DNA of 64,000 nucleotides from Pseudocoprococcus catus (GTDB lineage Bacteria > Bacillota > Clostridia > Lachnospirales > Lachnospiraceae): positions 1 through 64,000 of the forward strand of contig NZ_JAAXCM010000049.1 of the NCBI RefSeq assembly GCF_019734885.1, given 5' to 3'. Below, in pieces: positions 34,178-42,265 of this stretch. The first letter of the stretch is position 1, and the number at the start of each line of letters is the position of its first letter. A program made the translations under genes and the position numbers. The notes under the pieces are model-generated. The model made no database searches, was not told where the DNA came from, and saw nothing but the letters and a program-made list of their open reading frames with translations.

Positions 34178-35722
34178 ATGAAAAATTATATATTAAAAGA
34201 ATATGCAGATTTGCTGTCTTCTGTTGATATGCTGGCAGAGGCGGAAATGATGGGCAGGGAAGAGACGGTCATTACATATCTGACGTATGATTCAAGGGCA
34301 GTGACACCGGGAACCCTTTTCATCTGCAAAGGTGCAGCCTTTAAAGAACAGTATCTGGAGAATGCAATCCGGGCAGGGGCTGTGGCTTATGTTTCTGAAG
34401 TACAATATGAAACAGAGACCAAGGTGCCGTGTCTGATTGTGAAGGATATCCGTAAAGCCATGCCGCCGCTGGCTGAGATGTATTTCAACAAAGCATGGCA
34501 GGAATTGACGGTCATCGGTTTTGGCGGTACAAAGGGAAAATCCACATCTGCTTATTATATGAAAGCCATTGTGGATGATTATATGGCAGCCACAGGGGGC
34601 AAAGAAAGTGCTGTTTTATCATCCATCGACATATACGATGGTGTGATTCGACAGGAATCCCATATTACAACACCGGAATCGGTGGAATTACATGAGCATA
34701 TGCGCCATGCGGTAGACAGCGGTATTACTTATCTGGAGATGGAAGTTTCCAGTCAGGCGTTAAAGTATGACCGTGTGAATAATATGCAGTTTGATGTGGC
34801 GGTTTATCTGAATATTTCAGAGGACCATATCAGTCCGATCGAGCATAAGGATTTTGAAGATTATATTTCATCTAAGATGAAGATGTTTGCGCTGGCTAAA
34901 CAGGCAGTTGTCAATCTGGATGCGGATTTTGTGGAGCGTGCCTTAAAGGCTGCAGAGGATGCCGGCAGCTTCAAGACATTCAGTCTGAAGGATCCGTCTG
35001 CGGATTTTTATGGCTACAATATTTACAAAGAAGATGGAGAAATCATTTTCTCTGTGAAATGCGATAAGTTTGATGAGACATTTTCATTGACCATGCCGGG
35101 CTTATTCAATGTGGAGAATGCCGTTGCCGTTGTGGCTGCAGCGACACTGCTGAACATTCCTCTTGAATACATCAAGTCCGGTCTTCACAGGGCAAGATCC
35201 AGTGGCCGTATGGAACTGTATACAAGTGCCGACAAGCGCGTGACAGCGGTTGTGGACTATGCCCACAATAAACTGAGCTTTGAGAAGTTATTCGGGTCCA
35301 CAAGAGAAGAATATCCGGATCATGATATCGTGGCTATTTTCGGATGCCCGGGCTATAAGGCCTATATCCGCCGTAAGGACCTTGGTCTCATTGCCGGAGA
35401 ATATTCCAAGAAGGTTTATCTCGTGGCTGAGGATCCCGGCAAGGAGCCTGTACAGCAGATTTCAGAGGACATTGCCCAGTATGTGGCTCAGAAGAATTGT
35501 CCGTATGAGATTATCGAAGACAGAGGTGTAGCTATCCACAAAGCCATTATGGAGTGCAAGCGGCCTACCGTTCTTCTGATTACCGGCAAGGGCAATGAGA
35601 CGCGACAGAAATACGGCACGATCTATGCGGATTGCCGTACAGATGTGGAATATGTCAAGGAATATCTGGAAGAATATAACCATTCACCTTCCCATGTACT
35701 GGAAAATCAGAATTTAGACTAG
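34178..35722 (+). CDS. MurE-like Mur ligase paralogue (non-DAP signature)
   Basis: 514 residues, AAGGAGG site. All three Mur domains are present: LTYDSRAVTPGTLFICKGA (UDP-binding start), P-loop GTKGKST at 117-123, EVSSQALKYDRV, VVDYAHNKLSFEKLF and LLITGKGNETRQK. The diaminopimelate-recognition motif DNPR of MurE is replaced by EDPG at 418-421, and GCGGxR of MurE by GCPGYK, so it should not add DAP to the UDP-muramyl peptide. A second, canonical MurE lies at 46327. Pairing with the ATP-grasp gene 93 bases upstream suggests they act on the same peptide or an alternative amino acid. Confidence 0.85.
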   Translation: MKNYILKEYADLLSSVDMLAEAEMMGREETVITYLTYDSRAVTPGTLFICKGAAFKEQYLENAIRAGAVAYVSEVQYETETKVPCLIVKDIRKAMPPLAEMYFNKAWQELTVIGFGGTKGKSTSAYYMKAIVDDYMAATGGKESAVLSSIDIYDGVIRQESHITTPESVELHEHMRHAVDSGITYLEMEVSSQALKYDRVNNMQFDVAVYLNISEDHISPIEHKDFEDYISSKMKMFALAKQAVVNLDADFVERALKAAEDAGSFKTFSLKDPSADFYGYNIYKEDGEIIFSVKCDKFDETFSLTMPGLFNVENAVAVVAAATLLNIPLEYIKSGLHRARSSGRMELYTSADKRVTAVVDYAHNKLSFEKLFGSTREEYPDHDIVAIFGCPGYKAYIRRKDLGLIAGEYSKKVYLVAEDPGKEPVQQISEDIAQYVAQKNCPYEIIEDRGVAIHKAIMECKRPTVLLITGKGNETRQKYGTIYADCRTDVEYVKEYLEEYNHSPSHVLENQNLD

Positions 35723-35825
35723 TTTTTTGCGGAAAACATGATAAAATATGTAAGAGGTCAGTATGCATTCATAATGAATAAACATACACCGAGAAGCAAC
35801 GAAAATTTTAAGGAGGATAAGTAAA

Positions 35826-36722
35826 ATGAAAATGAGAAAAGTATTAAGTGCTCTTCTGGTTGCAGCATGTACCCTTTCACTGGCAGCATGCGGCAGTTCC
35901 AGCAGCAAGAGTGAAACAACAGGCGCATCAGGTGAAACTGCAGGAAGCAGTGCCAACACAGCAAAGGTTATCGATGTGGATCTGACAAGTGAAGAATATG
36001 CATTTGGTGTGGATAAAACACAGCCTGAACTGCTTGAACAGACAAACACATTTATCCAGAAGATCAAAGATGACGGTACACTGGATGCCATCTGTGCAAA
36101 ATATTTCGGTGATGGTGAACCTGAAGCTGTTGAATCAGCAGAACTTGACAGTTCCAAAGACCAGTTGGTTGTAGCTACAAATGCAGCTTTCGAGCCTTTT
36201 GAATACACAAAGGGTGACCAGTACTATGGTATTGATATGGAAATCGCCAAACTTCTTGCAGATGAACTTGGCAAAGAGCTTGTTATCCAGAACATGGATT
36301 TCGACGCGGTATGCTTATCTGTCAGCCAGCAGAAATGTGATATTGCTATGGCAGGTCTGACAATCAACGAAGAAAGACAGGAATATGTAACTTTCACAGA
36401 TCCTTATTATCAGGCATCCCAGAGACTGATTGTGCCAAGTGCAGATACAACATTTGACGAATGCAAGACAGCTGATGAAGTTGCAGCTAAACTTGGTGAA
36501 TTAAGCAGCTCTGACAAGATTGGTGTTCAGGCCGGTACAACAGGTCAGTATTACGTTGAAGGCAGCGATGATTGGGGCTTCCCGGGTCTTCCTGCTGAAT
36601 GTGTAACTTATAAGAGTGGTTCCCTGGCTGTTCAGGATATGTTAAATGGCAACATCAAGTATGTCATCATTGATGCTGCTCCTGCTGCAGCAATTACAGC
36701 ATCTATCAACGCAATGCAGTAA
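35826..36722 (+). CDS. Amino-acid ABC transporter substrate-binding lipoprotein, apparently circularly permuted
   Basis: 298 residues, AAGGAGGATAAG site. Signal peptide with lipobox LAAC (Cys22), then a Ser/Thr/Gly linker. The SBP family-3 core starts at ~112: QLVVATNAAFEPFEY, YYGIDMEIAKLLADELG, CDIAMAGLTINEERQEYVTF. The oddity is residues 48-96: LTSEEYAFGVDK through LDAICAKYFG is the segment that normally ends this family (EEYGIAV...DGTYDKI..KWFG), but here it precedes the core, while the protein stops at IDAAPAAAITASINAMQ, where that segment should follow. The order is therefore permuted. Operon with permease and ATPase; a 12-bp hairpin separates it from the permease gene. Confidence 0.9.
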   Translation: MKMRKVLSALLVAACTLSLAACGSSSSKSETTGASGETAGSSANTAKVIDVDLTSEEYAFGVDKTQPELLEQTNTFIQKIKDDGTLDAICAKYFGDGEPEAVESAELDSSKDQLVVATNAAFEPFEYTKGDQYYGIDMEIAKLLADELGKELVIQNMDFDAVCLSVSQQKCDIAMAGLTINEERQEYVTFTDPYYQASQRLIVPSADTTFDECKTADEVAAKLGELSSSDKIGVQAGTTGQYYVEGSDDWGFPGLPAECVTYKSGSLAVQDMLNGNIKYVIIDAAPAAAITASINAMQ

Positions 36723-36727
36723 TCTTT

Positions 36728-36758
36728 ATAACAGATGGGCCTACAACCCATCTGTTAT
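36728..36758 (+). promoter_or_regulatory. Intercistronic hairpin after the binding-protein gene
   Basis: A perfect 12-bp stem ATAACAGATGGG/CCCATCTGTTAT, 7-nt loop, no T run. Such stems usually protect the abundant binding-protein message and lower downstream expression. Confidence 0.75.
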
Positions 36759-36793
36759 GCTGTACGAGCCTGAAAGGATAAAGAAGAGTCATT

Positions 36794-37504
36794 ATGGGAA
36801 ATTTTGATCAGAAAGTTAACAAGTTTATAGAGATATTCTGGGAGCAGAATGGCTACAACAAGGTGCTTCAGGGTCTGCAGAACACCCTGATGATTGCCAT
36901 TGCCGGTCTGATCATCGGCATTATTATCGGTACGATCATTGCCACTGTCCGTGTACTCCCAAAATATAAAACATTGCCGAAGGTGCTGAATGCGATCTGC
37001 AGCTTTTATGTTGCATTATTCCGCGGTACGCCTATGGTTGTTCAGCTCCTTGTCTTCTACTATGTTCTTTTACCGATTATCGGTTTGAAGATTACAGGTG
37101 TTCAGGTGGCGATGATGGTCTTTGGTCTGAACAGCGGCGCCTACATATCTGAGATTATGCGAAGTGGTATTCAGTCTGTAGACCCGGGACAGATGGAAGC
37201 CGGACGTGCAGTGGGTTTAAGTTTTGGTACAAGTATGGTCAAAATTGTTATCCCACAGGCAGTCAAAAATATTCTTCCGACACTGGGCAATGAATTCATT
37301 TCCCTGATCAAGGAGACATCTGTTGTCAGTTTTGTCGGTGCGGCCGACCTTTATGTAGCATTTAACTATATCGGCAGCAACAGCTATGAATTTATGGTTC
37401 CATATCTTGTCATGGCATTGATTTATATCGTTCTTGTGCTGATTATTTCATTATTAATCAAATTGATGGAAAGGAGCCTGAAGAAGAGTGATAGACGTAA
37501 TTAA
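36794..37504 (+). CDS. Amino-acid ABC transporter permease (HisM family)
   Basis: 236 residues with GAAAGGA upstream. Four or five hydrophobic segments, beginning [23 protein letters not shown] (read near 25-45). The family loop that contacts the ATPase is present: [20 protein letters not shown], then [22 protein letters not shown]. Forms the membrane pore for a polar amino acid. Its 3' end overlaps the ATPase gene by 17 bases. Confidence 0.94.
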   Translation: MGNFDQKVNKFIEIFWEQNGYNKVLQGLQNTLMIAIAGLIIGIIIGTIIATVRVLPKYKTLPKVLNAICSFYVALFRGTPMVVQLLVFYYVLLPIIGLKITGVQVAMMVFGLNSGAYISEIMRSGIQSVDPGQMEAGRAVGLSFGTSMVKIVIPQAVKNILPTLGNEFISLIKETSVVSFVGAADLYVAFNYIGSNSYEFMVPYLVMALIYIVLVLIISLLIKLMERSLKKSDRRN

Positions 37505-38294
37505 TCTTAAGAAAAGCTTTGGCAGTGTCGAAGTTTTAAAGGGCATCAACATGACCATCAATAAAGGCGATATTGTGGCGATCATCGGACCATCAGGTTC
37601 CGGTAAGAGTACATTTCTCCGCTGCCTGAACTGTATGGAAGACCCGACATCAGGACAGATTATTTTTAATGGTGTTGATATCGCGGATATGAAAGTTGAT
37701 ATCAATATTCACCGAAGAAAGATGGGCATGGTATTCCAGCATTTTAATCTTTTCAACAACAAAACCGTTCTTGAGAATATTATGCTGGCACCTGTTTATA
37801 CCCGTTGCCAGGAACTGAAGAAAGCCAAACGTCATAACCGTCTGGCGGCATTTGGCAAGAAAGAACAGATTCCTGTGACAACCACCAAGGAGCAGATTAA
37901 GAAAGAAGCCAGAGAACAGGCCATGAATCTGCTGAAACGTATCGGGCTGGAAGATAAGGCGAATGTCTATCCTTCAACACTGTCCGGCGGTCAGAAACAG
38001 CGAATTGCCATTGTCCGAGCCCTGGCCATGAATCCGGATGTGATTCTTTTCGACGAACCGACATCTGCCCTGGACCCTGAAATGGTCGGAGAAGTTCTGG
38101 AGCTGATGAAACAGCTGGCAGAGGAAGGCATGACCATGGTGGTTGTTACCCATGAGATGGGATTTGCCAGAGAAGTGGCTTCCAGAGTCGTCTTCATCGA
38201 TGAAGGTGTTATCAAGGAAGAAGCAGAACCGAAGGAATTCTTCGCACATCCGAAGGACGTGAGACTGAAGGAATTTCTGTCGAAGGTGCTGTAA
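37488..38294 (+). CDS. Amino-acid ABC transporter ATP-binding protein
   Basis: 268 residues from GTG at 37488 with AAGGAG upstream, overlapping the permease gene. Walker [10 protein letters not shown]-loop MVFQHFNLF, signature LSGGQKQR, Walker [15 protein letters not shown] and H-loop VVTHEMGFA are intact. Between the Q-loop and signature there is an extra ~25-residue basic segment (around [19 protein letters not shown]) not usual in GlnQ/HisP proteins. Drives uptake with the permease and the lipoprotein. Confidence 0.95.
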   Translation: MIDVINLKKSFGSVEVLKGINMTINKGDIVAIIGPSGSGKSTFLRCLNCMEDPTSGQIIFNGVDIADMKVDINIHRRKMGMVFQHFNLFNNKTVLENIMLAPVYTRCQELKKAKRHNRLAAFGKKEQIPVTTTKEQIKKEAREQAMNLLKRIGLEDKANVYPSTLSGGQKQRIAIVRALAMNPDVILFDEPTSALDPEMVGEVLELMKQLAEEGMTMVVVTHEMGFAREVASRVVFIDEGVIKEEAEPKEFFAHPKDVRLKEFLSKVL

Positions 38295-38318
38295 AACTGA
38301 ATTTGAAGTGATATAAGA

Positions 38319-38364
38319 CAGGCCGTCCGGTCAGCGAAGTGCTGACTGGGCGGCCTGTTTTTCT
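38319..38364. terminator. Terminator between convergent genes
   Basis: ACAGGCCG plus GTCAGC pair with GCTGAC plus CGGCCTGT, followed on the plus strand by TTTTTCTTT. It ends the ABC operon and overlaps the 3' coding end of the minus-strand gene. Confidence 0.88.
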
Positions 38365-40283
38365 TTATTCTCCATATAAAATACCTTGCCTTTTGGCCGG
38401 AAAGGCAGTCGATTGCCATTGGGAATGAGAAAGGCATGTTTCCGTCGGATTTTTAGATTATCTTCGATATAGCCGTCTGTGATTACAAGAATCGGGCCGG
38501 AAGGTGGGAAGTCTTTGGCTTTTTCCAAAGCATCAATTCCGGGCTGAAGGATTGTGCCGCCTCTGCCGGTGATTTCTACTCTGCCTGCGATATCTTCCGG
38601 GGCCATGTATCCGGCATCGGTGGCCTCGGCATCACAGAAGATTATCCGGACAAAGGGGACGTCCTTGGCAGCAGCGTAGCTGGCAGCGGCACCCAATGCT
38701 AAGCCAATCTGTGCAGAACACATGGAGCCGGAGGTGTCGATAACAACGCCAAAAGTTCGGCTTTTCAGCTCTTTTTCATGAAGCATATAGCTTGGCCTTG
38801 GTATATTCGGTGTGGAACCCTGGCGTCTGCTTGGTCTTACATAGGTGCGATGCTTTTCCAGAGGCGGGAATTGCTCATCAAACCATCTGCCCAGCTGCAC
38901 TTCCCAGGGAATAGGCGGCATGGAAAGGGCGCGGATCTCTTCAATAAGTCCGGCCGGTAGATAGCCTCTGCTGTGGGTGGTGTGATAGTCAAGTCCTTCA
39001 CGCAGCGCGTTCTTGAAAAATTCATCCAGACTGATGCCTTTGTGCAGGCCTTCAAATCGGGGACTCTGATCGCCAAACAGATCGCCTTTTCCGTATCCTC
39101 TGAAAGTGGCATGCTTTTTAAATTTCCGTATTTTTTTGACAATAAGGTCATAAATGGCTTCTGCTGACATATTGTGCAGGCTTTCATCGTACAGCAGATC
39201 TTCCTCCGGCATGCTGCCGATATGCATGGCAAGGAGCCAATCATTAATGACATAATCGCAGGCAATATTCCAAAGATAGTGATCCCGACCCTGGCATCGT
39301 TCATGGTGGCAGAGTCCGGCATGCAGATATTCATGGGCGAGGACGAATTTCCATTCCTCAAGTGTCAGACAACATGACGGATTGGTATATATTTCTCCGT
39401 GTACTGCATCTACAGCAGCAATGTGTATCTCATATCTGCGGCATAAATCAATGTCTTCAATAATCTTAAAAGATGAGGCCAGGCCGCCAAGAAGCGGATA
39501 GTGAGATAAGAACCATTCAGAGGCTTTGGAAATTACGGTGTCTTTCTTTTTTGAGGCGTCGTGTCCGCCGGCATGGGAAGGGGTAAGACAGCCATAGACA
39601 AGCATTTTCAGTACGCGGCTTGAAAGTTCTCTTTTACCGGCACCGTATTCTGTCAGGGCATCACTCAGCATATGCCATGATCTTGGTGTAGAGAAAGGCT
39701 CTTCTGTTTTGGGTGCTTCGGAAAAAAGATGGTCAGGCCGCTGGATAATGTAATCAATGACCCATGGGTGAAGCTGACTGCGCTGTGCCCACTTGATCCA
39801 CTGTCTTGCATCAGCCTTCATCTGAACGTGGAACATTCGGTTGATCAGGGCAGAAGACATGGTTTTGACAATGGCAGAGTCCTGAATTCGGTTTCCGGCA
39901 CCAACGACAATGCTGCCTTCCGGGAGGTGATATTCGCCGATTCTTCTTTCGTGAATAAGAGAATAGAAAGCTTTCTGAACTTCCTGGGAACAGGCATTGA
40001 GTTCATCAAGAAATAAGACATAAGGCTCTTTGCGAGCAATCATTTTCGGAGGAAGAAATTCGGAAGTTTCACCTTTGATCTGCGGAATACCGATAATATC
40101 TTCCGGTGCTAGCTGACTGCCGAGAAGCGATACACAGGGCAAGCCGATTTCAGCTGCAAATTGTTCCACAAGTGCAGATTTTCCGATACCCGGTGCACCC
40201 CAGATAAATACAGGTCTGCTTGGAGCAACATTGAGCAATATTTCCAGCATGTCATCCTGTGTGACAGTAATTGGTAAATTCAT
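38331..40283 (-). CDS. MoxR-type AAA+ ATPase fused to DUF2201/VWA-like putative metallopeptidase
   Basis: 650 residues on the minus strand, AGAGGA site. Residues ~10-230 are a MoxR ATPase: Walker A GAPGIGKS at 29-36, Walker B VLFLDE at 89-94, sensor GAGNR. Residues ~255-650 match the DUF2201 putative metallopeptidase plus VWA-like family: HEYLH at 317-321 with HAGLCHH, and a MIDAS-like DTSGSM at 516-521 near the C-terminus. In the genomes I recall these are two adjacent genes; here one uninterrupted ORF encodes both. MoxR-VWA pairs act as chaperone or metal-insertion machines; this fusion likely works without a separate partner. A Cys-rich 61-residue protein is encoded just upstream. Confidence 0.88.
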   Translation of the reverse strand: MNLPITVTQDDMLEILLNVAPSRPVFIWGAPGIGKSALVEQFAAEIGLPCVSLLGSQLAPEDIIGIPQIKGETSEFLPPKMIARKEPYVLFLDELNACSQEVQKAFYSLIHERRIGEYHLPEGSIVVGAGNRIQDSAIVKTMSSALINRMFHVQMKADARQWIKWAQRSQLHPWVIDYIIQRPDHLFSEAPKTEEPFSTPRSWHMLSDALTEYGAGKRELSSRVLKMLVYGCLTPSHAGGHDASKKKDTVISKASEWFLSHYPLLGGLASSFKIIEDIDLCRRYEIHIAAVDAVHGEIYTNPSCCLTLEEWKFVLAHEYLHAGLCHHERCQGRDHYLWNIACDYVINDWLLAMHIGSMPEEDLLYDESLHNMSAEAIYDLIVKKIRKFKKHATFRGYGKGDLFGDQSPRFEGLHKGISLDEFFKNALREGLDYHTTHSRGYLPAGLIEEIRALSMPPIPWEVQLGRWFDEQFPPLEKHRTYVRPSRRQGSTPNIPRPSYMLHEKELKSRTFGVVIDTSGSMCSAQIGLALGAAASYAAAKDVPFVRIIFCDAEATDAGYMAPEDIAGRVEITGRGGTILQPGIDALEKAKDFPPSGPILVITDGYIEDNLKIRRKHAFLIPNGNRLPFRPKGKVFYMENKEKQAAQSALR

Positions 40284-40306
40284 AGAATCCTCTTTCTGGT
40301 GTTGTT

Positions 40307-40492
40307 TCAGGCAGTGATTTGACTGCGCTGTTGTTCATTATAGCGTTTCTTCTGGTTAATATGGCGGACTTTGGCTCTTGGATAATATTTGCTGCAGTGC
40401 TGACAGTAAGTCTTGTGCTCGGCAGCACGACCCTTTGAACATTCGCCGCGGCAGATATAAAATTTGCATGGTGTTTCTCTGTATTTGCTCAT
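40307..40492 (-). CDS. Small Cys-rich (zinc-ribbon-like) hypothetical protein
   Basis: 61 residues on the minus strand with a GGAGG site seven to eight bases before the ATG. Four or five cysteines lie in CKFYICRGECSKG and YCQHCSKYYPRAK, arranged like a small metal-binding knuckle, followed by a basic tail. It ends 23 bases before the MoxR-fusion start and shares its direction, so the two are very likely one operon. I recall similar short proteins in Lachnospiraceae but no function; RNA or DNA contact by the basic tail is possible. Confidence 0.75.
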   Translation of the reverse strand: MSKYRETPCKFYICRGECSKGRAAEHKTYCQHCSKYYPRAKVRHINQKKRYNEQQRSQITA

Positions 40493-40648
40493 GGTATTTT
40501 CCTCCGGGGGCCAGTTAAGGAACAGTCTTCTGGCTGGTTAAATCTAATTGTTGCGTGCTCTTTGATTACAGAGTATAGCATGGATGAATGGAAAAAACAT
40601 TGAACTGTTAGTTGAAAATGATAGAAGCTGGAAATTTGAGTGGATATT

Positions 40649-40688
40649 CAAGCAGGCCATCACATGTGGAAATGTGATGGCCTGCTTG
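40649..40688. repeat. Perfect 17-bp hairpin between minus-strand genes
   Basis: CAAGCAGGCCATCACAT (40649-40665) with its exact complement at 40672-40688, 6-nt loop, no T run on either strand. It lies downstream of the Rpn-type gene and could act as a weak terminator. Confidence 0.7.
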
Positions 40689-40741
40689 GAAATGTAAGCG
40701 TTTTACAACAGTTTTATAAACTTATATTTGACTTTGAGAAA

Positions 40742-41263
40742 TTATAGATTATGTTTTTTCAGGACATCCAGTACAAAATCTATGGATTGCTCACAGAGAG
40801 CAGCAATTTCTTCTGGTGATTTGTTTTGTGCATGATAGGAAAGAATTAGGGAAGTGAGAAGTTTGTCAGCACGTTCCTTTTCTTTAGTAATATCTTGTTC
40901 TGCTTGGCGTAAACCATTTTCAAACCCTTCTTCATAACTAATCTCTTTCTCGGAAGCAATGTGTGCGGCACTATCATATTCTTTGAATAACATATCGGTA
41001 ACCTCCGCCCTGTGTTCACGTAAAATATCGGCGAGTATGTCCTTTTCAATGCATTCAGTAATTGTTTCTTCTATTGCGTCACCCAGTGAAAGTCCGTCAG
41101 AAATCTTTTGGCGAAGCGCGGCCACAAATAATGAATACTGATGGAGCAGTGGGCAGCGGTTCATGATTTTGGCGCTGTGTCCGGCATTGATATTAATCAT
41201 ATGAGCAGTAAATTCTGCGGATGAAACTTTAGAAGCGTTTGTTCCGGCCATGCTGTCAGTCAA
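40742..41263 (-). pseudogene. 3' part of a frameshifted Rpn-family recombination-promoting nuclease
   Basis: The C-terminal half of an Rpn/putative-transposase protein: EFTAHMININAGHSAKIM and ILADILREHRAEVTDML are typical of the family, and the end is a helical region (PEEIAALCEQSIDFVLDVLKK). The frame is open upstream of the ATG at 41263 as far as the A6 tract at 41288-41293, where it joins the 5' part by a -1 shift; the joined product would be about 309 residues, a normal family length. Confidence 0.75.
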
Positions 41264-41271
41264 TTTAAGGA

Positions 41272-41670
41272 TTACTTCATCTGCGGCTTTTTTAATCCGT
41301 TATAAAAGACATAATAGCGTGGGACTGGAATGGTCAATAACTTACTGGAATACATATCCAGACGATTCTTTTCAATAAATTTCTTTAATGCAGCACTGGT
41401 GTAAATCAAACCGCGAAGCGGCATATTCGGATTATAAGAACTCTGATGCTCAAACATGTTCAGATTCCAGTCAAGCAGGAATGATAAATCATTTTTCATT
41501 CCCATATACAGGAAATCGTTCATGGTATAGAATTCCATGGCATCAGTCTCATGATAATTACTGTCGTTGATGGCATTATAAAGCGAAAGTGCAGCGTTCT
41601 TATCATTGAAAATAAATCGGAAAAGGCTGTCCTTGTATTTACGGTTGTAATAGATATTTTCCTGCGACAT
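41272..41670 (-). pseudogene. 5' part of a frameshifted Rpn-family recombination-promoting nuclease
   Basis: 132 residues with AAAGGAG upstream. It opens with the family N-terminus YKDSLFRFIFNDK and carries the PD-(D/E)xK-like catalytic block: an Asp in FLLDWNLN, then MFEHQSSYNPNMPLRGL. It ends VFYNGLKKPQMK before a stop at 41272, while homologues continue at this point into the sequence encoded in the -1 frame. The zero frame reads TTA-AAA-AAG at 41295-41287, an A-AAA-AAG heptamer, so either an indel in the homopolymer broke the gene or ribosomal slippage joins the halves. Function of the family: RecA-independent recombination via DNA cleavage. Confidence 0.75.
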
Positions 41671-41806
41671 TAATAGATTCTCCTTTAATTGTACTCAAAA
41701 CTCACCGGTGGTGCAACTATTATATATCGATTTGAATAAACAGTTTGTCGCAACGTGTAGATGGAAAAATATTAAATTTTGATGCGGGAAATAGCGTTTT
41801 GAAAAG

Positions 41807-42184
41807 ATGAATTTATATGTTGAATCCTATCATATGATGCTACATGATGATGGAATGACTTATAGTCTGAAATCACCTTATGAAAGGGGCCAGGGTCTTC
41901 ATATGGGAATATCATTTTTTATGAAGTTAGAACGGTATAAGGCGTATTTTGAAGTTTTAAAATATTATAGTTATTTAGAAGGTGATATCAATGGAAGGAG
42001 AATTTCTCCGATAGTCGTGCCATCAAGAGACTATAGAAAATTTATGGAGGATCGTCAAATTGAATTGACGGATTGGGAGAAATCAGTATTGGTTTATAAC
42101 AATCCAATTGCATCTTATGACCATAAGATGTGTTATCATGAGCATGTGTCGCCTACACGAAAAGGAAAAAGTATATATGATTGA
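41807..42184 (+). CDS. Hypothetical protein, possibly fused to a phosphoesterase remnant
   Basis: 125 residues; the ribosome site is poor (GAAAAG). The bulk (MNLYVESYHMMLHDDGMTYS through DWEKSVLVYNNPIASYD) matches no family I can name. The last 15 residues, HVSPTRKGKSIYD, resemble the H-x-PTR segment before the C-terminus of clostridial metallophosphoesterases, whose following IDCGCG motif is encoded next in another frame (42177-42257). So the 3' end looks like a junction with a decayed phosphoesterase gene. Confidence 0.45.
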   Translation: MNLYVESYHMMLHDDGMTYSLKSPYERGQGLHMGISFFMKLERYKAYFEVLKYYSYLEGDINGRRISPIVVPSRDYRKFMEDRQIELTDWEKSVLVYNNPIASYDHKMCYHEHVSPTRKGKSIYD

Positions 42185-42257
42185 CTGCGGATGTGGTTTT
42201 AAAAGTGGTCGTTTAGGGTGTTTATGCCTGGAAACAAAAGAAGAATTTTATGTATGA
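42177..42257 (+). pseudogene. C-terminal remnant of a metallophosphoesterase
   Basis: The frame starting at 42177 encodes MIDCGCGFKSGRLGCLCLET followed by KEEFYV and a stop. This is the typical C-terminus of a family of clostridial Ser/Thr-type metallophosphoesterases (IDCGCG...LGCLCLDTMEEFYV). No catalytic part remains in this frame. Confidence 0.55.
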
Positions 42258-42265
42258 GGTGTATG

